A stretch of DNA of 64,000 nt from Corynebacterium sp. MSK041 (lineage in GTDB: Bacteria; Actinomycetota; Actinomycetes; Mycobacteriales; Mycobacteriaceae): the NCBI RefSeq assembly GCF_030232265.1, contig NZ_JASPJK010000002.1:248001-312000 (forward strand), given 5' to 3'. The stretch's first letter is position 1, and each line of letters opens with the position of its first letter. A program made the translations under genes and the position numbers. Positions 1 to 8,524 of the stretch are shown in pieces. A model generated the notes under the pieces. The model searched no databases and was not told where the DNA came from. It worked only from the letters and a program-made list of their open reading frames with translations.

Positions 1-297
1 CCCGGCGGGAAGATTGAGGCCGGTGAAACACCGGAGGAGTCGCTCGCCCGGGAGCTCAAAGAGGAGCTGCTTGTCGACGCCACCGTGGGAAATCACATCA
101 CCACAACCGAGTACGAGTACGACTTTGGCAGTGTTCGCTTGTCGACGTTCTACTGTTCCCTACCCGCAGACACTGAACCCACGCGGACCGAACATGCTGA
201 GTCCCGGTGGGTGCCCATCGCAGACGCTACCGTCGAACAACGTCGGAGCGGATTTCCCGGCCAAAACAGACGTCGAATACCGGCAGATGCGAATTAA
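1..297 (+). pseudogene. Nudix (MutT-type) hydrolase, 3' part, probable frameshift
   Basis: The gene enters from outside the window. Frame 1 opens with a full Nudix box (GGKIEAGE, then REL and EEL about eight residues later), the metal-binding signature of nucleoside-diphosphate-linked-X pyrophosphatases that clean oxidised or unwanted nucleotides. The downstream 'RWVPIADATVEQ' segment is also typical. After about base 240 the frame becomes Arg/Gly-rich and stops at 295-297. The +1 frame from about 245 onward reads 'ADFPAKTDVEYRQM', which looks like the usual C-terminus (ADxPxxxx). I infer a frameshift of one base near 240-250 and call it a probable pseudogene; a sequencing error or a real variant end is possible. 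Confidence 0.6.
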
Positions 298-686
298 ACA
301 GATGCTAAAGCTACTCAACACCACACGCCTAACGGACAAGAGTTTACGGCCCGAAGCTTTTCATCCGATCCAAGCAACCCCTTAGGTCAATTGAAATGAC
401 AAGTCCAAAAACCGCAATCAAGTCACCGAGTTCAGACTGTGACAATTCGTGGAGTGTGTAAAGACAATTTTGCCCCCTGCCTGCACCAGAAGCGCATTCC
501 CAAACATCACTGGACCCACACTCCAGCAAGTACACACGCAAAAACCGACAACCACCACAAAAGAAAATCGAATATGTGATGCATTGCACAGAACATCTAC
601 AGGACCGATTTTTAGTGCCCTCACGACAACACACACAGTGTAGGTCAATCCTGCCGCGCCAAAGGTTTATGCCACTTTCGGCAAGG
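298..686. other. AT-rich intergenic stretch
   Basis: About 390 bases between the Nudix end and the insertion sequence. It is visibly AT-richer than the chromosomal core, and no reading frame in it resembles a protein I know. It may be a remnant of imported DNA. Confidence 0.5.
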
Positions 687-710
687 TGAAGCGTCCTGGT
701 TTTCGTTCCG
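687..710. repeat. Terminal inverted repeat, orfB side
   Basis: This is the 24-bp end of the IS3-family element. It pairs with 1966-1989 with only two mismatches and is preceded directly by the AGG target duplicate. Confidence 0.9.
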
Positions 711-711
711 C

Positions 712-1626
712 TTATTGAACGCCTAACGTTTGAGCGCCTGATCGTTGATAGTAGGCGTCCTCCATCTCCTGTGGAGTGATATATCCCAGGGATTGATGAA
801 GTCGCTGGTTGTTCCACCAGTGCACCCAGCGAAGAGTGGCGATCTCGATTTCACCGACCGATGCCCACGGCCGGTGGGGATAAATCAGCTCTGTTTTGTA
901 GAGCCCGTTGACCGTTTCAGCCAACGCGTTGTCATAGGAGTCGCCAACGGTGCCGACAGACGGATCGATACCCGCCTGGGCGAGCGCTTCACCGTAACGG
1001 ATCGACACATACTGGGAGCCGCGGTCACTGTGGTGGACAAGCCCTTCTGAGCGAAGATCACCAGCGTGATACAGGGCGTGCTCAAATGCCTCCAGCGGCA
1101 GTTCATCGGTACGCATGCTCGCCCGAGTTGCGACACCGACGATCTTTCTGGAGTACACATCGGTGATAAACGCGGTGTAGGCAAACCCCGACAGGGTATG
1201 CACGTAGGTGATGTCAGCGACCCACAACCGGTGCGGCGCGGGGGCAGTGAAGTCACGTGTGACCAGGTCAGGGCGGCAATCCGGAACGTTGGCCCGAAGC
1301 GTTGTCATCGATGTGCGGCCACGCCTGCGGCCGTAAATGCCAGCTTGCTTCATCAAACGCGCGGTTTGATCACGACCGATGTTCCAGCCGGCGCGCTGCA
1401 TAGCCTTCCACATCTTGCGGACTCCGTAGACGCTGAAGTTATCCTCGTAGACCCTCACCAATTCGGGGATAAGCAGCGCGTCTGACAAGCTCCTGGCCGA
1501 CGGGGCTCGTGTTTTCGCTGCTCGGTAGCCACGAGAGGTGATGAACCCACATTCTGTCTCTTTCAATGTGCGACAGATAGCCTCGACCCCGAAGCGATCG
1601 CGATACGCATCGATGTATTCGATCAT
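712..1626 (-). CDS. IS3-family transposase OrfB (DDE integrase domain)
   Basis: This 304-residue protein is the catalytic half of the transposase. An HTH_21-like region (YGVRKMWKAM) is followed by an rve integrase core with the DDE triad: Asp in WVADITY, Asp in HHSDRGSQY, and Glu in NALAETVNGLYKTE. It ends with the usual WWNNQRLHQSLGY segment. The sequence resembles the IS6110/IS51 branch. Its ATG overlaps the orfA stop (ATGA at 1623-1626). Family members usually make an OrfAB fusion by -1 frameshifting, and a run of T (minus strand) at 1656-1662 inside the orfA end is a plausible slip site. Length is normal and nothing is interrupted. Confidence 0.95.
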   Translation of the reverse strand: MIEYIDAYRDRFGVEAICRTLKETECGFITSRGYRAAKTRAPSARSLSDALLIPELVRVYEDNFSVYGVRKMWKAMQRAGWNIGRDQTARLMKQAGIYGRRRGRTSMTTLRANVPDCRPDLVTRDFTAPAPHRLWVADITYVHTLSGFAYTAFITDVYSRKIVGVATRASMRTDELPLEAFEHALYHAGDLRSEGLVHHSDRGSQYVSIRYGEALAQAGIDPSVGTVGDSYDNALAETVNGLYKTELIYPHRPWASVGEIEIATLRWVHWWNNQRLHQSLGYITPQEMEDAYYQRSGAQTLGVQ

Positions 1627-1940
1627 CTTCTGGTGGGACGGTCGAGTTCCGCCGCGAAAAAAGCTGACGCGGTTTTCAAGATCTCGTTAGCCCTGCGTAG
1701 CTCCTTAATCTCTTTCCGGAGCCGCTTCAGTTCGTTAGCCGTTGACTCGCCGGCGCCGACCTCAACATCGGACGAGGCCATATTCGGCTTCAACCAATCG
1801 TTGAGCGTGTGCGCTGGAATGCCGAGCTTTTCACCGATCTCTACGGCTGCACTCCATTTCGAGCACCCTTCGAGCTCAACGAGCTCCTCAGCCAAACGCA
1901 CTGCCTTGGCCTTGAACTCGTCACTGAACTTCCTAGGCAT
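1623..1940 (-). CDS. IS3-family transposase OrfA (HTH)
   Basis: This 105-residue protein starts 'MPRKFSDEFKAKAVRLA' and has the helix-turn-helix of HTH_Tnp_1, which binds the terminal repeats. A leucine-zipper-like C-terminal helix (ELKRLRKEIKELRRANEIL) is used in multimer formation. The end 'KTASAFFAAELDRP' is diagnostic of the IS3 family and carries the T-run where ribosomes probably slip into orfB. It lies just inside the inverted repeat at 1966-1989. Confidence 0.94.
   Translation of the reverse strand: MPRKFSDEFKAKAVRLAEELVELEGCSKWSAAVEIGEKLGIPAHTLNDWLKPNMASSDVEVGAGESTANELKRLRKEIKELRRANEILKTASAFFAAELDRPTRR
1656..1662 (-). promoter_or_regulatory. Probable -1 frameshift slip site (T-run)
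   Basis: On the minus strand this reads TTTTTTC within GCT TTT TTC of orfA. A -1 slip here leads through an open frame into orfB, as in other IS3 elements. I inferred this from family knowledge and the open frame. Confidence 0.5.
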
Positions 1941-1965
1941 GATCCAATCCTCCTCTAGAAACGAT

Positions 1966-1989
1966 CGGAACTAAACCCAGGACGCTTCA
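1966..1989. repeat. Terminal inverted repeat, orfA side
   Basis: This 24-bp repeat matches the reverse complement of 687-710 at 22 positions. It is followed by the AGG target duplicate at 1990-1992. Confidence 0.9.
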
Positions 1990-2209
1990 AGGAACAAAGT
2001 AAAACGATTATAAAATCGTCAAAATAGGTTGTTTTTATCCAAAAGCCGCCAGCCCGGCCAGATTGCATTTGCAATAAAACCTTGACCGAACACAACTTGA
2101 AAAGAACCAATCCTCCGAGCTTGCGCCAAAACACTGCACGCCCGGTGAAATCGAACAAATCAACGACTGAAACGCCTTCATCGTTAACTTCATATGTAAG
2201 AATGGCCCC

Positions 2210-3418
2210 ATGATTCAAACAAGGAACGCCAGTACGCAAGCTCGTACGCTGAAAGGCGTTGAACTTTTTGCTGGAGGAGGCGGACTCCTTCTTGGTTCAT
2301 CTAAAGCCGAGATTTCTCACCTGGTCGCATCGGAATGGGACAAGTGGGCATGCAAAACTATGAGAGAGAACGCGAATAACGGGCACCCTTTGATTCAGGG
2401 AGTTCAAGTCCTTGAAGGTGATGTTCGAGATGTCAAGTGGAAAGATTACGTTAAGCCTGAGGAAGTCGACATCGTTACCGGAGGACCGCCCTGCCAGCCC
2501 TTCTCCTTAGGTGGCCTGTCCCGCAGTGCTGACGACCCCCGTGACATGTTTCCCGCTGCAACCTCGGTTATTGATCAGCTCAAACCAAAGGCATTTGTTA
2601 TCGAGAATGTAAAAGGGCTAACCCGTTCAACTTTTGCAGATTACTTTGAATACGTAAAACTTCGCTTAAGCCATCCAGAACTTCGTTCACGCGAAGGGGA
2701 AATGTGGCACGAGCATTTTTCTCGATTAGAGAAAGAACATTTACATGTCCAGAGTGATCTCCGATACAACGTTGTGTCACGGTTAGTTAACGCAGCTGAC
2801 TATGGGATACCCCAGCACAGACATAGGGTCTTTTTGATCGGATTCCGGAGCGATGTTGACGTTGATTGGGAATTTCCGAAGCAAACACATAGCGGCAAAG
2901 CGCTAGCCGCTGCGCAAGCAGATGGAAGCTACTGGGATGAACATAAAGTCGCTAAACAAGACCGCATAAGCATAAGAACTCGGCCAAGCATTGATGGTTT
3001 TAAACGCTGGCTCACCGTCCGCGATGCACTGCGGGATCTCCCGGATCCTACGACAGAGCTTGCTATGGAATGGCCTGATCATGATTTTAGACCAGGAGCA
3101 AAAGTATACCCAGGACATACTGGGTCTCCCATTGATGAACCCAGCAAAGCACTGAAAGCTGGAGCTCATGGAGTTCCTGGCGGCGAAAATATGATTAGAT
3201 TCCCAAACGGTTCAGTGCGCTATTTTACTGTCCGTGAAGCCGCCAGAATCCAGACCTTCCCTGATGATTACGCCCTTCATGGCGCTTGGGGTGAAGTAAT
3301 GCGTCAACTTGGAAACGCAGTTCCGGTTGATCTAGGCCATATCGTCACGTCATCTGTCCACGCAGCTCTGACACATCCTGCGGCAACAAACCACGAATCT
3401 CCAGTTTGGGCGGTCTAA
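2210..3418 (+). CDS. DNA (cytosine-5) methyltransferase of a type II R-M system
   Basis: This 402-residue C5-cytosine methyltransferase protects host DNA from the nuclease encoded next to it. The ordered motifs are visible: SAM-binding FAGGGG (residues 20-25), catalytic PPCQPFS with the nucleophile at Cys95, ENV at 132-134, QHRHR at 202-206, a target-recognition region in the second half, and the closing RQLGNAVP motif. The base composition is AT-richer than the core genome, which points to horizontal transfer. The stop codon overlaps the restriction gene start (TAATG at 3416-3420), so translation is coupled. Specificity is not readable from this gene; the partner suggests a CCGCGG-type site. 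Confidence 0.95.
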   Translation: MIQTRNASTQARTLKGVELFAGGGGLLLGSSKAEISHLVASEWDKWACKTMRENANNGHPLIQGVQVLEGDVRDVKWKDYVKPEEVDIVTGGPPCQPFSLGGLSRSADDPRDMFPAATSVIDQLKPKAFVIENVKGLTRSTFADYFEYVKLRLSHPELRSREGEMWHEHFSRLEKEHLHVQSDLRYNVVSRLVNAADYGIPQHRHRVFLIGFRSDVDVDWEFPKQTHSGKALAAAQADGSYWDEHKVAKQDRISIRTRPSIDGFKRWLTVRDALRDLPDPTTELAMEWPDHDFRPGAKVYPGHTGSPIDEPSKALKAGAHGVPGGENMIRFPNGSVRYFTVREAARIQTFPDDYALHGAWGEVMRQLGNAVPVDLGHIVTSSVHAALTHPAATNHESPVWAV

Positions 3419-4236
3419 TGCGGAACTCGAATCAACATTTTATCGCGGACTTCAAGCTCAGCATCACCAAAGCTCTAGCAGATCAGTTACATGCAACGCT
3501 CCAACAAATCGATACCGCAACGTTGGAGCAAAGCAACGTGGATAAACTCGAAGCTCGTTCCGGTGTATACGAACTTTTCAAGTCCGAGGGTGATTCTCTA
3601 ACGAGAGTTTACGTGGGAAAGGCCAAATCTGATTTGCGATCCAGGTTAAATCAACATCGGATCAAAATCTCGGGTAGAAAAGGAATCTGCCTTCAAGATA
3701 TTGAGTTCAAAGCAGTCTATGTTGACGAAGATTTAGATGCAGCTGCACCTGAAAAAATGTTGATTGACCACTACAGAAAAGGGGGCTCTGTACCATGGAA
3801 TACTAACGGTTTTGGCAATAAGGATCCGGGGCGAAACCGGGACAAGACAATTGTCAAGGGCAATCATTTCGACGCACTGTATCCGATCAATCTCGAGTAT
3901 CCTCTTGACGAACAGGAGATGGGATTATCTGAAAATGCACAGATAGAAAGTGCTCTATCCCTTCTAAAAAGAGCAACACCCTTCACTATCCGCTTTCAGA
4001 GCCACCCGGATCTAGATAAGCCTTTCTACCTATTACCGCACTCCAAGATTCCTCAAACAATCAAAGAATGGATTACAGCCATATTTGAGTGTTTACCAGA
4101 AGGTTGGCAAGCTACAGCCCTCCCCGGGTATGTGATCATTTACAAAGAAACACAAACCTACAGCGCAGCTAGCCATTACTGGTACAGAAATCGTGAGGTT
4201 GCATTCAATCACGCCGCACAGCCGAGTTTCGAATAG
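3418..4236 (+). CDS. Eco29kI-like type II restriction endonuclease (GIY-YIG)
   Basis: From the ATG at 3418 the protein has 272 residues; a TTG at 3406 is an alternative start. It shows the GIY-YIG nuclease fold: 'SGVY' (48-51) and 'VYVG' (64-67) give the two tyrosine motifs, followed by R74/R76, H80, metal-ligand Glu112 and the family-typical 'PWNTNGFGNKDPGRNR' stretch (126-141). This motif set is that of Eco29kI and relatives, which cut CCGCGG; the site is therefore an inference. The gene is co-transcribed with the preceding methyltransferase, forming a compact R-M pair next to an IS3 element. Composition is AT-rich. No controller gene is visible. Confidence 0.85.
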   Translation: MRNSNQHFIADFKLSITKALADQLHATLQQIDTATLEQSNVDKLEARSGVYELFKSEGDSLTRVYVGKAKSDLRSRLNQHRIKISGRKGICLQDIEFKAVYVDEDLDAAAPEKMLIDHYRKGGSVPWNTNGFGNKDPGRNRDKTIVKGNHFDALYPINLEYPLDEQEMGLSENAQIESALSLLKRATPFTIRFQSHPDLDKPFYLLPHSKIPQTIKEWITAIFECLPEGWQATALPGYVIIYKETQTYSAASHYWYRNREVAFNHAAQPSFE

Positions 4237-4314
4237 TTTTCTGCAGCGAGAACCGCCGACTTGTAACCGATCATTGTTATCTACAAAGGTCAGCAGCCAA
4301 CGCGCAGCAACACC

Positions 4315-5310
4315 CTAATCATCCGCCCGCATATGCCGGAGCCGCTCCAGGGCGGGGTCGCCGGCGGCGATGCGGGCGTGGGTGGTGCAGGCGGTGTCGA
4401 AAAGCTGCCAGGCGGTGGTGGGGTCTGTGTCGGTGAGGATGTGGGCGTTGGGTTCGCGGTCCCACATGCCGGTGTCGTCGGCGATGGAGGTGCCGCGGGT
4501 TAAGGGGGAATTGGGTTCGAGGTCGACCGTCGATAAGCGAAACTCCGATGGGACCTGGCCCAGTGCAACCATGACGGTGAGGAGGTCGTGGATTTGGGCT
4601 TGGTAGCCGTCGCCGGTGTCTTCGTGGAATTCGAAGTAGAAGCGGGTGATGGGCTCAAGGTGCTCGGCCAGCGGTGAGCTGCCCAGGGTGGCAATGATGT
4701 GGGCGAGGTGGTCCGGGGTGAGGATCATGCGTTCCGTCACGTTGAGGGGGCACACCGTGATTGGCGTGGGCGTGGTGGCAAAGACGTGCTTGGCGGCGTG
4801 CGGGTCGACCCAGAAGTTCCACTCAGCGGTCGGTGTGGTGTTGCCCGGGTACAGGAACGCGCCGCCCATGACGGTGATGTGCTTGAGCTTGGCGTAGTGC
4901 TGCGGGTGCAGGTGAGCAAACGCGGCCAAGTTGGTCATGGGGCCGGTGATGATGAGGTGAAGGTCGTCCGTCCCGCGGTCGATGGCGTCGCACCACAGCA
5001 TGGCCCAATCGTGCTCAACATGACGCTTGGGTGCGGTGGCATAGCCCAGGCCGGTGTCCCCGTGGGTATCCGGCGTGGTGGTGAGCTCCCACTCAAGTGG
5101 GGCCTGCATCCCCGCGGCAAGCGGAATCGTGGGCAGGCCACACAGGGTGAGAATCCAGGCGGCGTTGCGTGCGCACTGGTCAGCATCCACGTTGCCGGCA
5201 CTGGTGGTCACGCACTCAAGCTCAATGTCCTGTGTGTGCGCCAGGGCGGCGAGGTAGATCAGCGCATAGGTGTCGTCGATGCCGGGATCGCAGTCGTAGA
5301 TGACTCTCAT
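4315..5310 (-). CDS. Nucleoside hydrolase, IunH family
   Basis: This 331-residue protein should split the N-glycosidic bond of ribonucleosides into base and ribose in the cytoplasm (purine/pyrimidine salvage). The N-terminal 'DCDPGIDD' (Asp6, Asp8, Asp12, Asp13) is the calcium and ribose-binding cluster of the family, 'ITGPMTNLA' lies near 121-129, and the catalytic His sits in 'IHDLLTV' (H241, D242). Length is normal. It starts 18 bases after the end of a major facilitator gene on the same strand, so the pair looks like an import-and-cleave operon. Substrate preference cannot be read from the sequence. Confidence 0.92.
   Translation of the reverse strand: MRVIYDCDPGIDDTYALIYLAALAHTQDIELECVTTSAGNVDADQCARNAAWILTLCGLPTIPLAAGMQAPLEWELTTTPDTHGDTGLGYATAPKRHVEHDWAMLWCDAIDRGTDDLHLIITGPMTNLAAFAHLHPQHYAKLKHITVMGGAFLYPGNTTPTAEWNFWVDPHAAKHVFATTPTPITVCPLNVTERMILTPDHLAHIIATLGSSPLAEHLEPITRFYFEFHEDTGDGYQAQIHDLLTVMVALGQVPSEFRLSTVDLEPNSPLTRGTSIADDTGMWDREPNAHILTDTDPTTAWQLFDTACTTHARIAAGDPALERLRHMRADD
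4528..4538 (+). repeat. CGTCGATAAGC word, copy 1
   Basis: Inside the nucleoside hydrolase gene (antisense), where the coding strand reads CGC TTA TCG ACG (Arg-Leu-Ser-Thr), with the rare TTA codon. Confidence 0.8.
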
Positions 5311-5328
5311 GATGTCTTTCCGGTTGTT

Positions 5329-6567
5329 CTATCGGGATGCTTTGTCTGGATGGGTTTCATTGCCAAGGGTTGCCCATACGATAAACGCACCAGCGGCGAT
5401 AGCACCGCACACCATGAACGCGGCGGGGAAACCGTGGGATTGGGCGATCGCACCGATGATGATGGGGCCAAGGACCTGGCCGGCGTCGCCACACATTTGG
5501 TATGCGGAGAGAGCTTTGCCGCCGGAGCGATCATTGCCAATGATGTCCGCGAGGCTCGCCTGCTGGCTAGGCACGATGAGGCCACCGCCCACGCCCGCGA
5601 TGATGGACAGGGTGATCAGGGACCATACGGCAGTAGCGAATCCGAGGGTGCCCGTAGCCAGTGCGGTGACCGTAAGGCCTGTGAGAATGAGCGGTTTGCG
5701 GCCGATGCTGTCCGCCAAACGCCCGGAGAATTGCAGGGTCACCGCATTGCCGAAGGCGAAAGCCGCAAGCGCTAAGCCCGAAGCAGCCGCGCCGTGCGTG
5801 AACACCGATGCTGCAAACAGCGGCAGAATGGCCACGCGCACGCCCATGTTCACCCAGCCATTAGCAAACATTGAGGCCAGCAAGGACTGGTAGCTCGGAT
5901 TGCTGAAAGCCTCATGGAGACGCATGGGTGGGCGCCGAAGCATCGACACATCCGTATCCGAATTCGGCAGCGCCACCCACACCACCACGGCAGCGAGTGC
6001 CACAGCGGTGCCGTAAATAACAAAAGGCCAGCGCATACCCATGAAAGACAGCGCCGCGCCGATGACGGGACCGATGATGTTGCCCAATAGAAATGCCGTC
6101 GCGTACGTGGAGCTCGCCCGCCCGCGGATCTGCGGCGGGGCCACCTTCACAATCAGCGCCTGCGCGGAAATGGTGAACATGGTGGACCCCAACCCCGCAA
6201 CGAACCGCAGCGCCAGCATGTGCCAGTATTCCTGCGCCACAGCCACCAGCCCGGTGCTCACCGCCACGATGACAAGGCCCGTGATGTACACCTTGCGGGA
6301 GCCAAGCTTATCCACGAGCCTTCCCGCCCCCGGTGCCCCCACCAGCCGTGCCGCGGAGAACACAGACACCACCGCTGCTGCCGCCGCCATAGTGACCCCG
6401 AAGCTGCTGGCAAACTGTGGAATCACCGGCGCAATAATCCCGTACCCCAGCGCAATCAGAAAAGCCGCAGCCACCAGCACCCAAATTTCCTTGGGTATGG
6501 CGGGCAATGGTGATACTTCCGGTGCCCGTGCTAGCGGGCTTCCGGGAATCGGTTCAGGCTTGCTCAT
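5329..6567 (-). CDS. Major facilitator superfamily transporter
   Basis: I place the start at the ATG at 6567 ('MSKPEPIPGSPL'), giving 412 residues; an open frame runs further upstream but lacks family-like sequence. About 12 hydrophobic helices are visible. The loop after helix 2 has the MFS signature 'GRLVDKLGSRKVYITG', repeated in the second half as 'GRLADSIGRKPLILTG'. Proton-coupled transport is the family mechanism. Because a nucleoside hydrolase follows 18 bases downstream, the substrate could be a nucleoside, but drug-efflux relatives look similar. Confidence 0.88.
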   Translation of the reverse strand: MSKPEPIPGSPLARAPEVSPLPAIPKEIWVLVAAAFLIALGYGIIAPVIPQFASSFGVTMAAAAAVVSVFSAARLVGAPGAGRLVDKLGSRKVYITGLVIVAVSTGLVAVAQEYWHMLALRFVAGLGSTMFTISAQALIVKVAPPQIRGRASSTYATAFLLGNIIGPVIGAALSFMGMRWPFVIYGTAVALAAVVVWVALPNSDTDVSMLRRPPMRLHEAFSNPSYQSLLASMFANGWVNMGVRVAILPLFAASVFTHGAAASGLALAAFAFGNAVTLQFSGRLADSIGRKPLILTGLTVTALATGTLGFATAVWSLITLSIIAGVGGGLIVPSQQASLADIIGNDRSGGKALSAYQMCGDAGQVLGPIIIGAIAQSHGFPAAFMVCGAIAAGAFIVWATLGNETHPDKASR

Positions 6568-6629
6568 GTACCCGCATACACTACTATCACCTGCGAAGAA
6601 CCAGCCAATGCGAAAGGTGCCATGCCACG

Positions 6630-7124
6630 ATGACCACACCATCGCCGAATGCTGCTTATCCCACAAACGCCTCCGGCGGCGAGCAACCGTCAAAGAAGAG
6701 TCGACGGCTTTTAGCCATTGCTGGTGTGGCAGTAGGCACCCTCACCATCGTTAGCGCGCTCAGCGGTGGTGGCAGTGGCACTAACGCAGCCTTCAGCAAC
6801 GTCTTGCTGGGTGTTGCTTTTCTCATCCCTAGTCTCTGGTGGTTCTACTGCGAGAACGCCGATCAAAGGTCACTACAGGCCTACCAAGAGGCTATGAAGG
6901 TTCGCGGGCAAACGCCGCAATTGTTGACTGTGTCAGACATGATCCTTCTTCGAGGCATGGACGAACTGGAAAAGCCCCGGCCGAAAAACCGGCGCTGGAG
7001 ACTAGTCGCAGCACTGTCTGTTGTCCTGTACATCCTGGGCACGGTGATCAGTCCGGACACGCCGGAAGGTGGCACCTCAAGAGAAGTGTTAGAGGAGAAC
7101 GTTTCAAACAACCCGTTCGAATAG
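6630..7124 (+). CDS. Small membrane protein of unknown function
   Basis: This predicted 164-residue protein starts at the ATG at 6630 ('MTTPSPNAAY') behind an AAAGG-like site. A polar Ser/Lys-rich N-terminus is followed by a hydrophobic helix (about 29-48), a second one (about 53-75) ending in a short charged stretch, and a third near 130-150 (LVAALSVVLYILGTVI). Between the second and third is a soluble loop of about 55 residues. The tail 'TSREVLEENVSNNPFE' is acidic. I do not recognise the family. It is divergent from the MFS gene, with a short shared promoter region. Confidence 0.7.
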   Translation: MTTPSPNAAYPTNASGGEQPSKKSRRLLAIAGVAVGTLTIVSALSGGGSGTNAAFSNVLLGVAFLIPSLWWFYCENADQRSLQAYQEAMKVRGQTPQLLTVSDMILLRGMDELEKPRPKNRRWRLVAALSVVLYILGTVISPDTPEGGTSREVLEENVSNNPFE

Positions 7125-7176
7125 TTGTTCTAATTTTCCCCTTTGGGTGTCGCAGGGGGCTCCTATCTTGTGAAGC

Positions 7177-7638
7177 ATGACTAACACACGAGAAATTGCC
7201 CGCACCATCCGTTCCAACCATGCCGATGCCCTCGAGCGCTTTGAAGCCGTGATCCACCACCCGCGCTCCCTGGCCCGGCCCAACCCCACGTGGCGTCCAC
7301 CAACCAGGGAACTGCCCCGCGTTGCGGGTGGCCCCGCATTGAAGGCCGCGATCACCCGCCGCCGCGTCGGCCCTCGCGCTCAAGCCCGCATCAAGGGCTT
7401 CGGCGAATCACATGTGCCCGCCTACCTCATTGAGGTCCGCTTTACCGACGCATCCGGGTACACCGTTGACCGTGAAATTGCTGAGGCTTGGGTCCGGGCC
7501 CTTGTCCCCGCCGACATGGCCAGCGCAGTGCACGAGGTGTACTCCCCCACCGGCGCCACCTTCGTCTGGCTCGTGGACGGCACGTTTACCCCCGTCTACT
7601 CCCCCGCTTCCATGTTTGAGGGGATCGCGGCGGCGTAG
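7177..7638 (+). CDS. Hypothetical protein
   Basis: This 153-residue protein has an Arg/Pro-rich first half (a possible nucleic-acid-binding or flexible segment) and a more compact second half ('YLIEVRFTDASGYTVDREIAEAWVRALVPADM'). No signal peptide or membrane helix is seen. Coding bias fits the genome, with C or G in most third positions, which supports a real gene. It converges on the acidic protein gene that ends one base downstream. I do not recognise a family. Confidence 0.65.
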   Translation: MTNTREIARTIRSNHADALERFEAVIHHPRSLARPNPTWRPPTRELPRVAGGPALKAAITRRRVGPRAQARIKGFGESHVPAYLIEVRFTDASGYTVDREIAEAWVRALVPADMASAVHEVYSPTGATFVWLVDGTFTPVYSPASMFEGIAAA

Positions 7639-8448
7639 TTACTGCTCGACGTCCTCGTCATCGTCATCGTCTTCGTCATCGAAGTCGATGTCATCGTCCT
7701 CATCGCCGTCGTCGGCGCCGAAGATGTCGTAGACGTCCGGCTCATCAAAATCATCGTCATCGAATGGGAGGAGCTGAGCTTCCCATTCCTCGGCGTGATC
7801 GGCGGCCAGGGAGAGGACGTCGAAGAGCCGGTCAAAATCGTGGAACACACCCAGATCCAGGGTTTCAGCCTGGGAAGCAACCTCGGCATGCAGAGTGGCA
7901 AAAAGATGCTCACGGTCTTCATCGGTGAGCTCCGCATCCCCATCTGAATCCCAGAGTTCCCCCATGGCATCGTCTAGGAGATCATCGTAGGAATCGGGCA
8001 GGGCTACAAACGTGACGGTTGCGCAGGGCGCGCCATCGACTTCTTCCACCTGAACTTGTAGTTCAGCATTGTCGCCCACCTCGGCGCGTACCAAGTGTGG
8101 GTCAACTGGGTCCTGGTAGAACTCCACATCCCCAATACGCTCGTCCGTGCCCTCCAGCAGATCACGCAGCACTGTGATCACCTGATCGGTGGCCATGTGC
8201 CGTGCCACCGTAGCCACGGCATCCTCCACGGAGAAGACAACGGAAACGAGTACGGCCTCAAACTCATCATCATCCGCATCCACATCCGCCGCAGCGATGT
8301 ACACATTCGCGGCAGGGAGATGCTGGTCAATCTCCACAAAATGGATTTCAACATCGGATGTGATGGGCACGAACATCGTGTCATCGTGCACGCGGGATTC
8401 AATTCCCTCCCGGTCAAGACCGGCGGCAATATCCTCAAAAAAGCTCAT
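7639..8448 (-). CDS. Hypothetical acidic protein with Asp-rich tail
   Basis: The ATG at 8448 gives 269 residues starting 'MSFFEDIAAGLDREGIESRVHDDTMFVPITSDVE'. The first 190 residues look like two similar alpha/beta halves (each with VEIHFVEID- or VQVEEVDG-type strands) resembling the fold of type III secretion chaperone-like YbjN proteins, though this is only a guess. The last 45 residues are almost entirely Asp and Glu. No membrane segment. The acidic tail could bind cations or mimic nucleic acid. It stands between two oppositely oriented genes. Confidence 0.7.
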   Translation of the reverse strand: MSFFEDIAAGLDREGIESRVHDDTMFVPITSDVEIHFVEIDQHLPAANVYIAAADVDADDDEFEAVLVSVVFSVEDAVATVARHMATDQVITVLRDLLEGTDERIGDVEFYQDPVDPHLVRAEVGDNAELQVQVEEVDGAPCATVTFVALPDSYDDLLDDAMGELWDSDGDAELTDEDREHLFATLHAEVASQAETLDLGVFHDFDRLFDVLSLAADHAEEWEAQLLPFDDDDFDEPDVYDIFGADDGDEDDDIDFDDEDDDDDEDVEQ

Positions 8449-8524
8449 GACGTGGGGTTCCCTTCTGGTTGCCCGCAGCGCCGCTCCGACGCCCTGGGGG
8501 TTGCCTCTGGTAGCGGGAACCAGC

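Larger units (their letters stand above)
687..1989 (-). mobile_element. IS3-family insertion sequence (IS6110-like), complete
   Basis: The element is 1303 bp long. Its ends are 24-bp imperfect terminal inverted repeats (687-710 and 1966-1989, two mismatches) that begin TGAAGCG and end CGCTTCA. Both sides carry the same 3-bp direct repeat AGG (684-686 and 1990-1992), the expected target duplication. It contains orfA and orfB on the minus strand. Intact repeats, duplication and frames suggest recent insertion and possible activity. Confidence 0.93.
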
